Part shown: in pieces, positions 8,953-21,400 of the stretch
How the letters are laid out: the number at the start of each line of letters is the position of its first letter
Numbering within the stretch: position 1 is the first letter of the stretch
NCBI GenBank assembly: GCA_012064415.1
Contig: SSNU01000167.1
Coordinates: 11,251-75,250 of the forward strand
DNA length: 64,000 nt
Reading direction: 5' to 3'
Source of the DNA: Gyrodactylus bullatarudis
Taxonomy: Eukaryota; Platyhelminthes; Monogenea; Gyrodactylidea; Gyrodactylidae
The notes under the pieces: model-generated
Told to the model about the DNA's origin: nothing
What the model saw: the letters and a program-made list of their open reading frames with translations, nothing else
Database searches by the model: none
Program-made: the position numbers and the translations under genes

Positions 8953-11340
8953 TCAATTTCTCTGTTCCATCTTCGGTTTTGGAGGCTTAAATCCCCGGGC
9001 AACAAGTTTCTTCTTCTTTGCCTTGACTTCGTGAAACTTTTTCCAGCTATGCACTCGATCATTTCTACTTTCCTAGAAAAAAAATTAATTAATTAATGAA
9101 ATCAACTAACTTTGGAACTTGATCAAATCTTTGAGAGTCTTTCTATAAAACATTCAAAATAAAAATCAGGAATAAACGACCTTGCCTCGCTGCTTGACTC
9201 AAAATTAAACTCGAAACTGGATCAATGAGCTATAAAGACTGCATAAATCTTTGTGGTTAAGAAGAATACAGTCTTTATATCAGACGCTACTCAGCAGATC
9301 AATTTTTCTATTACAAAAATAGCCAGTCAAGGGATGAAAATAATTATTTTCGACTTATAAGTAGGGCAATCAAAATGCCTTTTTTGAAAGTCAGTTTAAA
9401 ATACTTTGAAAAGATTAAAAATTCAGTCCTTTTTATCTAAACCTCTTAATAAGGGATATAAGTTTGCAATTTTTGCCTTTGTTATAGAGGATTGGTTTAT
9501 CATGTTTTTGAAGGATTGTGCAATATTTTATTATTGTTTATCTTGATCTTTATTAAATTTTCATTGTCTGAATCTAATTTTGTGGGAGACTCGGTAAACA
9601 GCCAATAGAAATAGCTTATTCAAATCAAGATCTCATTCTCATTTTATGCACTTAGAAGAAGTGAATAAATATTTTAATTACTACTTGTGAGAGACATTCG
9701 ATTTTAGGAATTTGCTTTTTTGCTTTACCATGTTGTTAAAGTTACTTTGGCTTATGTAGAAAGAGTAAAGGATTTGAATATAAGATCTAGGGAAATTTCA
9801 TTAGATTTTATTTATTTATTCCTTAAAACGTCCAGACTATAGTAAAGAGATAACCTGATGATAATAAATTCATTCATTGATGAACACCAAGGTTTTGAAA
9901 TGATAAGTAACTAAATAACAGATTTTATTAGGATTTGTTGTACTGGTTTTTCTTTGTCATTTAAAACAAGGAGTTTATTTTAAAATATGGATTAGCAATG
10001 AGATCTCTTCTAAGTCCTCATTTAGCAGATATCTTCTTGGGATGCTTCTTGTGAAAAACATTCTATTTTATGAATTTGTCTTTTTTTCATTATAAAGTAT
10101 GCTTTTTTCTGGTCGCCCTACTTAAAAGTCAATAATCCATGCAGATCGAATTAATACTGATAATTTATAGCAGATTCCAATCGTGAAAATAAATATCTCC
10201 AGCTAATATTATTCTAAAAATCCTTTCAATGACTATATTAATGTGATGATAAGATTCCACTTAAGATCAAATTATCATATAAAATGCTCTTATGAATTGT
10301 AATGTCAAGCCTTTACTGATAAACTGGATTACAAATTTTCCAAATCCGCTAAAATCACCACAAGGTTCAAAAATTGGCCGCTTGTTATTCAATGTGGTTT
10401 CCTCAGCCATTAAACCATCCTTCTCCAGACGTGTTCTACTATAAATATGCCGACGACCAGAAAGTTCTGCTCCTAATTTTTTATAAAGAACTTATCGTAA
10501 AAGAAGTCAGGCCCCCGGAACCGAAATTGAATCTAGAATATAAACTCAAGTCAATATTGTCCGAATATGTATATATTACATTATGACTCTATTTTTTAAA
10601 TTAAACATCCCATATGAGATTCATATAATCTCTATTTTTTCAGATAAACTAATATTTTCCAAAATCATTGATTAATGTATAATAAATTCAAGTTAGCTTA
10701 CTTCAAAGTTTTTACTCCATTCTTTGTTGAGTTCAGCGGTGAGCTTAGCATCTTCCTCCTCATCAGCTTTACGTTTACGATCGTTCATTTGTTTGTTCTC
10801 ATCTCGTACACGAATTCTTTCTATATCTGCGAATATGATGCACGTTTGAACGTAAACTGCATGAGCATACTTTTGAGGATCATCTTCATCAATGAATGTG
10901 CCTTTTTTAGCTCGCAGATTTGCTTTTCTCTTTTCAGTCATAGTATTCTCAACTCTGTTCTTTGCTTCTTGTACAATATCTTGACATTCTTTGTACTTCT
11001 TGGGATCTTCAAGGCGTTTGAAAGCATTAGCAACGACTTCAAAAGCCTTACGTGCTCTCTCTTCATCTTCTTGATTTTTATCTGGATGGACAAGAAGTGA
11101 AATTTGTCGATATTTTTTCTTAATTTCTGGTAGTGGTAAATCTGGTGATATCTGAAGAACATCAAACGGATTCAAATTAAAATAAGAACTGCCAGCTCTA
11201 TGTAACCTATCAATCTGATCTTTGGAATTAAGATTCGAATCCCGTTTCTCGATGTATTTAACTTCCTGGTAGAACTCATTCAGAGCAGCATTTTTTTCGG
11301 CTTGAATATTAAGAGCTTTTTCCAAAAAGTTTTCACCCAT
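8953..11340 (-). CDS. DNAJC8: DnaJ homologue subfamily C member 8-like
   Basis: Two exons on the minus strand: 11340-10702 (start ATG, 213 codons) and 9072-8953 (stop TGA). Together they encode 252 residues, close to the 253 of the human protein. The J domain lies at about residues 57-115 with the HPD motif at 85-87. The preceding GSSYFNLNPFDVLQI and the following lysine/glutamate-rich helix match DNAJC8 along the whole length, including the C-terminal FKPPKPKMEQR. The donor follows NFE and the acceptor precedes ESRNDRVHSW, giving a phase-0 intron of 1,629 nt that contains an inverted-repeat element. DNAJC8 family proteins are nuclear co-chaperones associated with the spliceosome and SR-protein kinase. 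The gene is divergent from the PSMG3-like gene, with start codons separated by 55 bp. It appears intact. Confidence 0.95.
9343..10137. mobile_element. Inverted-repeat element in the DNAJC8 intron
   Basis: The ends are imperfect inverted repeats: ATTATTTTCGACTTATAAGT at 9345 and, as reverse complement near 10095-10137, ATTATTGACTTTTAAGTAGG; both continue into AGTAGGGCRA. Internally, 9685-9735 and 10047-10100 are diverged direct repeats (CTTGTGARARACATTC, then a TTTGC-type T-rich run). No transposase is present. It accounts for about half of the only intron of DNAJC8. Confidence 0.5.
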
Positions 11341-11395
11341 TTGAATAAAATACTTTTTTCAAACATTTCAATAATCTTTGTTCATTTGTTTTAAC
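11341..11395. promoter_or_regulatory. Divergent (bidirectional) promoter region
   Basis: Only 55 bp separate the start codons of the DNAJC8-like gene (minus, 11340) and the PSMG3-like gene (plus, 11396). Both 5' UTRs and core promoters must overlap here or lie inside the opposing coding regions, unless further 5' exons exist. No clear TATA box is present. This is inferred from gene arrangement only. Confidence 0.55.
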
Positions 11396-11820
11396 ATGCC
11401 ACCGATTTGTAAAATTGTGGGTACTAAAATAATTTTATATTTCAGGAAAATATAGACCTGCCTAGCTGCAATAAGAATGTTTTCGTTATAACAACCATTT
11501 TCAGCAATGCTGTTCTAGTGAATTTGACTGATTCTGGAAACTTTGGAGACCTGGTGAGACCAATTCAATTAACTGTTATTCAGACACTTTCTGAAGGAAG
11601 ACCTGAAATTTTAGGTGATGGCTATAACCCTCTTCTTGACAAAACTCTTTTAGGGGCCGAAAAAGAAAATTCATCTCTATTCTTGTCTGAACTAAGGAAG
11701 ATAACATCTACAAGCAAAAGTTTATTCCTGTCTAACACATTGAAAGAAAATGTACCTTTCAAGGATTTTAAATTCATATCAAATTGTGTTTCTAACGCTT
11801 TAAAATCATCCACAAATTGA
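11396..11820 (+). CDS. PSMG3: Proteasome assembly chaperone 3-like protein
   Basis: Exon 1 is 11396-11416 (ATG, 7 codons) and exon 2 is 11446-11820 (stop TGA). They are separated by a 29 nt intron that begins GTGGGTAC and ends TTTCAG, phase 0. The product is 131 residues, near the usual PSMG3 size. Similarity is limited but ordered: an N-terminal strand pair (NVFVITTIFSNAVLVNL), then the family-typical DKTLLGAEKE segment and a C-terminal strand-helix (KSLFLSNTLKE...ISNCVSNAL). PSMG3 pairs with PSMG4 in the cytosol to help assemble the proteasome alpha ring. The call rests on pattern similarity and is less certain than its neighbours. If the intron is rejected, translation could begin at an internal ATG and the N-terminus would be lost. 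Confidence 0.6.
11417..11445 (+). other. 29-nt intron in the PSMG3-like gene
   Basis: GTGGGTAC...ATATTTCAG. Removal joins AAA-ATT to GAA-AAT in phase 0 and gives an open frame from the first ATG. The alternative donor 4 nt downstream (GTACTA) leads to an immediate stop. Confidence 0.65.
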
Positions 11821-12434
11821 ATAAATCGCTTTTATATAAAATAATTTTTCTAGATTATAAGTTGATCTTCAACTGGCGAACTGATTCAGATGATTGAAAA
11901 TACTAGAAAATTGTACTAATAATCCATAATTCAACAGATGTTTATTTATCGAGGTTGTTCTCAACAAAACCAATATTTTACGAATTTGGTTAACAAAGAT
12001 TTCCATAAGATATTCTACACTGTAGAATAGATATAGATGAAATTTCAAACGTACTGCGGTTCATAGATATTCTGTTTCTTCATTTATGTTTATGCATGTT
12101 AATCAAAATTTCAAGCTTTTTTTCTCAAAATTTACGCTTAGGTAGTCGAGTAAAAAAATGTATTCTACAGAATCTGCACTTCTCTTCAACTATATGATAT
12201 GAGGACTTCTCATTGAAGGCGCTTAGAACAATTAATCTAATGAGAATCGTCGAATGATAATTTATTTTCAAATACTACATGTCTAATTTGGTTCAACTAC
12301 TACAGTGGTATTGTAGTTAAAATTAATTTTTTACAAATTAAATTTTAAATTAAAACTGAAATTAATAAATTTGACATTTTGTTATTTTCAGAAATTCAAT
12401 TAAATATAGTGAAAATTTGAATATTTACTCGATT
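11821..12434. other. Intergenic, nothing assigned
   Basis: AT-rich sequence between the PSMG3-like and RABGAP1-like genes. A possible acceptor (GTTATTTTCAG, ending at 12391) precedes the RABGAP1 start in an open frame, so a 5' UTR exon or an upstream coding exon may exist. I found no other feature. Confidence 0.4.
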
Positions 12435-15400
12435 ATGGATGAAAATGAAAGCCTCACAGAGGGAAAAAACATAAATTTTGATAAAATATACTACTTGTGT
12501 GTTTCACCAATAAAATATCCATATGATGAGAATGAATTATCTGAAAAATTATCGTCCATGGTTGTCGATGGACACAACAAGCACATTGTTTCCATAGAAT
12601 TAGAGCTACTTGAAGATACTTTAATAACGTGGGTGCAATTATTTCTAACTGATTCATTAATAGAATACTTAATCAAGATTTTACAAAGCTTTTCGATACA
12701 GTCCCTCTGAGGAATATGGAACTTGTCAATCATGGGTTCCAACCTAATCTAAGTACTTGTATTGTATTGTCAATTATAACTAACGACAATAAAAATAATG
12801 AACGCAAAGCGATATATCTAAGATTTAAATCTAACTATAGTGCTTATCGATTCAGATCGTTTTATCATATTTTTAGAAATCAAAAAGTTGTCGATTTCAA
12901 AAATTTCCGTTTATCCAACTTCAAAGCTCAATTCGTCATGGATATCGACATTCTTGAGAAAGAGAATGGCCAATTTTCCCCGGTCAATAAAGAATTTAAG
13001 ACTGGAATTTTTAAGCTTAAAGCAAACTGTGATAAAGTTATTAAAATTAGATTTCATAATATTCCCGTCACCTTACCGGGAACCTCTTTTAAAGACACAA
13101 TTTTATCAATTGATGAGTAAGCCAATAAAATTTCTCAAATTTATTATAGATGTGCTGGCGTTTTCTTATGTTTTGGTCGGTACAAAGCAGCCAATGAAAT
13201 GACTTATCTTGAAATGAACTCAAAAAAATATTACATCAGTCCAGAACAATTGATGTCAATTCAATCCTCTAATCCTAATCAAGCCAATATGACAAATGAA
13301 ATGTTTATCCAGTGTGAAATAAATGCGAATTGGTTTGCAAATGAACAGGATCTCATCAGCTTTAATGATATCACAGAAAAAGGTAAATATAATTAATGTC
13401 ATTCTTTCTACAGATCGATACTTTTTTTTCACGATTAGAATATTGATGCTCTTCAAGAATATTCATAAACCGATATCTTGTAGAGTTGTCGCCAAAGCTA
13501 AAGTCTATCGCCCAGAAGAGAAATTCTGGTTTTTCATTGAAAAAAGACCGTTTTCCTGGGATGTTTCTCTTAACATAAATGAAGTTATTCGTGGAAATAA
13601 AAAGTTGATGATTGAAAATTTTGAAGTGACCAAAGTAAACTTTTCATCTCCCGTCTCTGATATATCGGCAGCATTAGATGACGAGTCAGTGATTGTAAAG
13701 AATGATAGCATTGATTCCTGTGAGGACGAAGACTCAGATTCTTCAAAGAATTCAATTGAAACTGATAATCAAACATTTGCTAGTGGTCAGTGTTCTGTTG
13801 ATAAGGAAATAAAAGACTGCAATCAAATTGTTGAATGGAGTAAATTGCTGCCAGAATGGCAAGAGAAAACGAATAAAATATCACAATTATCAAAGGTATA
13901 TCATGATAAAATTATATAAACCAAATATACTTCAAAGTAGTAACATAATAATGAAAAAGAAATATTTAGATTCAATGCGATCAGCAACTCCAAAATGATC
14001 CCAGTTATCGTCTGAATAATATGGCTGCAAATGCTGGTCTTGCTGATAAAATGATAAGCACTTATACTCGTGGACCAGAAATTTCATTCCTCGGAATGAA
14101 GTTATCCAAACGAATTATCCAGCTATGCACACAGGGTATTCCCCAGGCGATTCGTTCAGAAGTTTGGAATCTTTTAACAGGAAGTATTGAAGATCAAAAG
14201 AAACGCATGGAAGTTTATCGAATTCTTGTAACTAAAGTGAGTCAATTGAAAAAAAAAATATTTTTTTAATTTTTAGAAAAAAATTTGATTCTACACAATG
14301 CACATTTTAAGTGGATGGTTGTGAACCTAATTTTTTTATCTTGATTATTATCAATTTATATTTTTGTGCTATAGTCTTTTATTATCTCTAATTCGATGCG
14401 GAAAAGTCACACAACTTGTCTTATAATTAGAGAGAAGACCCAGCGTGTATCTAATTTTTAAAAGACTATAGCACTTGGTCACCAAAACCCATGTAACAAA
14501 TAATCATGTTGATAATCGTTTCCATTCCAGTCATACTCCCAAGATGATGTTATTATCAGAGACCTATCAAGGACGTATCCCGCTCATGAATTATTCTGTA
14601 CTAAAGAGGGCCAAGATGCTTTATTCAATGTTAATCATGCCTTTGCATTATATGACGAAGAGATTAGTTATTGTCAAGGCATATCATTCATTTCTGCTTG
14701 TCTTTTACTACATGTGAGTCATTTGGAATTAAATTAATCCTTTCTTCCACATGGCTCGTAAACTATTTGGGTTTTGAAATCTTTTGTTTCAATGCTACAA
14801 TTGTGTCCAAAACTAACTAAAAAAATCACATTTTAATGAGAATTATTGAAATTCAACAATCTTTCCATTTTCTTGAATTCTTTTAGTTCTCATTAAAATG
14901 TCTTAGACATAACTGTATATTTTCCATACTTTATCTTTGAGAAATGTATTACAATCTTGTCAATGGTGTCAAAAAGTATAAATGGAAAACTATCACAAAA
15001 GAAATACATATCGAGATTTATTTACTGGGATAACAGTGAAAGTGACGAGTATATTCTTTGAGAATGGGGTTATTCTTTTGAGTAGTCTCAAATCTACTCG
15101 AAAATATATTCTATAATATTCCATTCATTGTCTGGCTGAAACAAACAAAAGCTTCACAATATTTGGTAATAATACAGATCCAAATACAAAATTTATCGTT
15201 TTTTCTTAACCTGAGTGAAAATTGAGTAATTCTGAATGAGAACTTAGATAGCAGGTTTGTATTTTTGAGTTAATTTTTTATTTGAAATCAAATTTTAAAT
15301 TGAAAATTCATTGGGTAAATCTAATTTTTGTACTTCTTCTGCATTACAATGAATTTTTTTATTTTTCTAAGGACTAAACTATAGTTTGAAATTTACAATG

Positions 15401-18400
15401 TCTCTTAATATTTTTAAGATACAATAGAATCACGAGAAATTAAAATTTTGACAACATTTATTATTTATTGAATTGTGGTGTCAAGAAAATTTTTGAATTC
15501 CTATCTCACACAATAAATCTTAATTTTTTGTATCACTTTTTGTAAATCAAGTTTTTCCTAATTATAATTGAAGATGTCTAATAAAAATGGTCTCGAGTTG
15601 AACTACTGAAATAGCGAGTTTAAATGGAATTATGCATTCATTTCAAACCGAGTTATCATTACAAAGCAGCTTATCACCGGAAAAAAACATGGCAAGAGTT
15701 CATAAATTCTAATGGTTGGTTCTAAGAATAGAAAAATCCCGAAAATCGTTTTAAATCTTCGTTTTTCAATTGCTTTTATTACTGAATGCAAGATAAAAGA
15801 AACATAAATTTATCATATCAAAAATTTAACATCGAAAACATTCGATTTATGGTTTATTCAATATAGTCTGGTATATTTTTGATATTTTCCATTATTTCAC
15901 ACTCAAATAGAAGTCTCTTCAGAACTTGTAAGGACGAATTCGAATATTTTATGTGAAATGCGAGAAATAAAATTTTTCTTAGTTCGGTTTAAGAAAGAAA
16001 AGTAAAATTAAATTTGACACTGTTCTGCTTATTAAAGACTTATTCGGGATTACGTAAAAGTAGAGAAAATGAATTAAGAATAAACCTTGAAATATCGAGG
16101 CTTAAAATTAGCTTGGGTTATTTATAACGATAAAAATTTTGAAGTGCTTTTTTGGGGAAGGATTTAAGCTACCAGAGGATCGCAATTTTGTTAATAATTT
16201 TGTATAAATATATCTAGCCGGTGTAAGAGTCTGATAAAAAGCTTTTCTACTAATTATTCACTTGTCTTATAATCTTCATAAGGAATTTTTCATTAAAATA
16301 AGAATTAAAAATTTTGAACTTGAAAGTTGATAAAGTGGCATTTTGGTGCATTTTCCAAATCTAAAATAGATTAAAATTTTCTTGGTTCATTTTCGTTGTG
16401 AGCCTTGAGAAATACATTTATTTTCCTGACTATTAGATGAATCATGTATTTTTTTGTAAATATAGTAAATTCTCATCTTCATTCAATTAGCTTTATAGTA
16501 TTCTCATAAAATTTCTTCGTCAGATACTCTGATATTCTCCTCATCAAGTTTGTGTCTGTCTCAATTTGAATAAAATGAAGAACATTAACCAAAGTAGAAA
16601 AATAATCAGGTAACGTGAAAAACTATAAGGAGAAAATAATGTTTAAATTTTTTATGACATGAAGTTATATTCTATTCTGCTTCATATACAAATAGTGGAA
16701 TTAAAAAGATAACTCCAAAACAACTTGATAAGTGTTAGTGATGAGAGTTTAAATATATATCCCTTCAAGTTTTGACACCATTCATTAAACTCTTGTATAA
16801 TCAAAAGTAGGTAAAGCTATTGATCCCTCAAAATACTTCAAGTTGAAACTTGACCAAAAGAGTATTTTTCTTCTATATAATAATAAATGAATCTGAAAGG
16901 AGGGAGAGTTGAGTTAACACTTGACTAAAATTAAAAAGTATTAGTTCAGGAATAAACTAAAATTTTAGTAATTAATTTAAAATAATAAAAATTTAAATAA
17001 AGGGGTATTTGCAAAATTGGTGACTCGGACCTTCCCATTTGCAGATATGGTGACAGTGGTAGGCTAAATTACAATCTTGGTTACTTTTTTACATTGGATT
17101 TGAGGACGCCCAAAATTTAATTCACTTTTGGTTCCTTTTGGCAATGTAAGTTTTTCAAGTTTATTTTTATTCAGGGCTATTCCTAAGTACTAATTTGTAG
17201 TTAAATTTAAATCAAGTTTATTTTTCGAATAAATTCTTATAGAGGAATTTCTCTCTACTTAGAAGTAGTGGTTTCATTTTTTCATTTACAAAGGCAAAAA
17301 TTTTCTACTCTTTTGAATCGACTTGACCAAATTACACACAAACCTTAATCAGCTAACAAAAACAGATTTTACAAGATTATAGCTATAGTTGCACTAAAAA
17401 ATCATTGCCAAAAGGAACCAAAAGTGAATTAAATTTTGTGGGTCCTCAAATTCAATGTAAAAAAGTAACCAAGATTGTAATTTAGCCTACCACTGTCACC
17501 ATATCTGCAAATGGGAAGGTCCGAGTCACCAATTTTGCAAATACCCCTTTATTTAAATTTTTATTATTTTAAATTAATAACGCTAAGTTAATTGATATTA
17601 ACCCTATCAAGTCAATAAGAAAACCAATCGAAAAAAAGACTAGGTCGATTTTCTATTGAATTTCTCATCTACTAATAAGTAAATGAAAGTTTCTCTCATG
17701 GTTTTCCTGCGAATCAACTTCAAAGATCACAAGAATTCTATATTTAGATTCAAAAACTAATTTTTCAACTTCCAAATATAGCGGATTTAGTATAGAGTCC
17801 CAAACGCACCAGCTAATTTAAGGCTCCTCTTTCTGCCAAACCTGTAATCAAGGCATTATTTGGAGATTTAAATCCAACCTCTTAGGAGTAGAAAATATCC
17901 AAGATCTTTGCACATTCCAGGAGATTAATAGATTTTAAGGGTTAAATCCTCTACATTCTCATATTTTTCTTATATTATTCAACATCTTATTTTCAGCCTA
18001 TTTTTGCATCATATATCGATGATTTATTTTTTTATAGGTAAGACAATCCCTCGGTCGATTACGAAGTTGAAAAATAAAATTAGTTTTTAAATTAAAACGA
18101 AATATAAGTTTCTTTAGAGCTTTGAAGTTGATTCGCGGGAATATTAAAATACTAGACTGATCGAATCAGCAAATAGAGTTCTTATGGTATGCATTCGGGT
18201 AAAATTTAATTTTTAGTGTATTATACAGTTTAAGTTGGGACTTTTAAGTAGTTGAACTATTTTTTTAGATTTTGTAAAGAGACAAAGAGGAGGGGGGTTG
18301 GTTATATTTCAGTTAAATGTACTTTTACTAATTTTTATTGAAGAGGATACATCTACTAAACAGGTCAGTTTGTATCTTCATGGTAAATAGCTCTATCCAA

Positions 18401-21400
18401 AGACATCTATAAATTTAATTATATTCTTTACACCTTTGGATAATAAATTTTCTCTTGCTGTTTTTTGTCATGAAGAAATATTAATTATTTTAAGCATTTA
18501 TTTTGATGCCAAGATCTAGCAACCATTCTTTACGCTCTTCTGAATTAGATCACGTGTATTACTAATTAATTTTAGTCAATTTAATTAACTTTAATATCCC
18601 TTTTACCCTGTCATTCAATACCCCCAAATCAAATGAATATACATTGTATATATTTTCGATACAAGGATAAAAAATATTATGAGCTGTAACATTAACTTTC
18701 AATTTGCCTCGATAAATCCCATACTTAACAAGAATACTCTAAATAACACTATTTCGTTTTGAAGTCGTTTCTTTTTATGGGAAATTCCCAAATCTTGTTG
18801 TATTCAAAGATTTTGTATGGATATTGGAAAAAAATTATCTTTAGGATAAGAATTTTTCTATAAAATTAATTTTATCAATACATGAATTATAACTATGAAT
18901 ACAGAGATTATATTTTATCACATCTTCTAATTTAAAAACTGTTATTTTGAAATTTAATTCTAGGTTTTTGAAATTGATCAAGATTTTTGAAATCCAGACC
19001 ATGTTGTCTACTTTTACGATTTGAAGGAATTTTACTTTAGTATACAGTTATTTTACAAATTTCAATTTCCCATTTTTTGATTTTTTAGCTGCGATCATCA
19101 ATATCAAAATTAGATAAGAAAGCCTAATATCGCCATTTAATTCCTGACAGATATCCACCATTTCCAAGGGGTTATAGAAATTTTGAATTTAAATTTGTGA
19201 AAATGAACAAGAAATTGACGATAAGGTGAAGCATTTGAGCAGATTTATTATAATGGATTTTTTCTCTTATCTTGATGCTGAAAAACTTGTTTTGCCCCAC
19301 GCTTTCAGATCAATAAATATTTCTATTTTCATGTCCGAAAAATAGAATTTAGCGCCAAATGGAAATTTGAAAACTTTATCTGGATCACTAAATTTTTTCA
19401 ACATGATTTAATTCTTGATGAAATAATTGATAGTTCTATAAAAATCATAGAATCCCAGCTTCAATTAGCTTTAAGATCAACCTCTATTCAAAGCCTGTTC
19501 CAGGTGTTTTGGTACAGAAAATGTACCAAGTTTAGAAAAAGTTAGGATATATTGCAATTAAATCTAGTTGTATCAAATTCCTTCTAATTGATACTTTGCC
19601 ATGAATATTTCACAAAAAGTAAGAGTCATAAAATAGCAATAGAATGCTAATTATTTCCCTACTAATGAGTAGAAACGAAAATCACTAACAAGAAGAATTT
19701 TTATTTTGTGAGATTTCTCTTTGGTTTTCTTTTTAAATTATTCAGTATCAAGTTTTAGTCATATTCTGAATTTTCCACTTCCACAATGAGAGTAAACAAA
19801 ATTTTCCATCAAACATAGAAATACAACACTTGAAACTCTCAAAAGCACAATCTTTTCGTTGGGAAAACATACTTAGGAAATTGTGTTAATTGTACAGAAT
19901 TTTAATGCATTTTATATTCTGAATTTGAATGCGAATAACTTCTAACTAGATTAAATTATAAAAAATACAGGATAGTAGTTGAATTTATTTAAAATTAGAT
20001 TTTTTTACACTACTCATCTCGTGAAAGCTTATCTTTTCATCAAAAGCTTGAGAAAGATGAAGATTTTGTGAAACCCAAGGCATCACTTTGTCCTGAAAAA
20101 ATTCGATTAAAAAATCTTTTGACCATGATTTTGAAGTAAGTAGTTCTTCTAGACGAAAATCAAAAATACTGAAACTTCAATTCGAAAAGGGAAAAATCCT
20201 CGAATTCCTAAATAAAAGAGCTCCAGGAAATTTGGAATATCTTTTCCAAAAATTTCTCTCCCTTAAAATAAGTTTGTTGGATTAGAATTTTGGAAGCTTC
20301 ATAAACGTAAATAAAGACTTAAAGGTTCTCAAATTAATTTCTATGAATACAGATTTATTGCTTTTATTACTCGAATGGTACTTGAAAATACTAATTAAAT
20401 TTATCTGTTCTTGAAAAAAAATCTGTAAATAGAATTCATAACTTTTCAATTTATTGTAAAAGACTTTTATCAAATGTCTGCATTTGAGTTCAATTTGAAT
20501 TTTGAGCTAATATAAATAAGATGATTCAAGTCTATTATTGCCTTTACAAGCGAATTGCATGATGATTTTAGCCACTTGATCAAATGATGTCTTCAAGTAT
20601 ATTCTTTTCTGCGATTGTCCTCTTGTATAGGAATTGAAAAAAATACTACAGAAAGATTATTCAATTAAGATTAAGAGAATGTCATTTACTAGTCCATAAG
20701 ATAGTATTATCCTATCAATTGCCTCTTCATTTCTGTTCTTTCAATCTACAGAATCAAACATAGGAAAACATCATTATCGTGCGAAAATCCTCTTTCTATT
20801 TTTTGGTACTTTTTATCCCTGAGTTATTCGTAAAATAAACTTGAATTTATTCTAAGAAAAAAATATTTCTAAATTTGTAAGCATTTTCACGCCTTTTTTG
20901 AGAGTTTTTAAACTATTATGAATTATCACAAGTCTACTTGGATATCCCGATTAATTTGAAAAAAGTTTTATATTAAATTATATCAATTTATTACTCGAAA
21001 AAACAGTTGGCTGTAAATTTTCGACTGATCAATATCAAAAATTTCAGTAATGAAATTCGAGATAAATGGGGTAATTCCTCTTCTAGAATATTTGATTTTT
21101 TTCTGATTCTGATTAAAGAACCTATTTTTGATCGCCGAACAGCAGAAAATTTCCAGCTCAAAAGTTCAAAAATATGAAAATTCGGCATCTACTCGAAAAT
21201 CAAAATTTGTCCATAATTTATATTGAGAGAAAGAAACGTTTGGATCTCTGATTTTAGTTGAGCTACGGTTATTTCCATAAGAAAGAAGGTGATGCCAATT
21301 AATAATAAGAATACAGCGCTTTTATTTCGTGGCATACTCATCAGCTTATACATGCCAGATTTATATAGAGAAAATGTGTACAAAATATTGGTTTTGAATC

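Noticed and set aside
10374..10586. 70-aa frame containing YYKYADDQ, resembling an RT YADD motif
   Set aside because: No other RT motif surrounds it, and the position is inside the DNAJC8 intron near an unrelated inverted-repeat element.
10675..11165. Long hydrophobic plus-strand frame at 10675-11100 and minus-strand frame at 10938-11165
   Set aside because: Both are alternative-frame shadows of the DNAJC8 exon.
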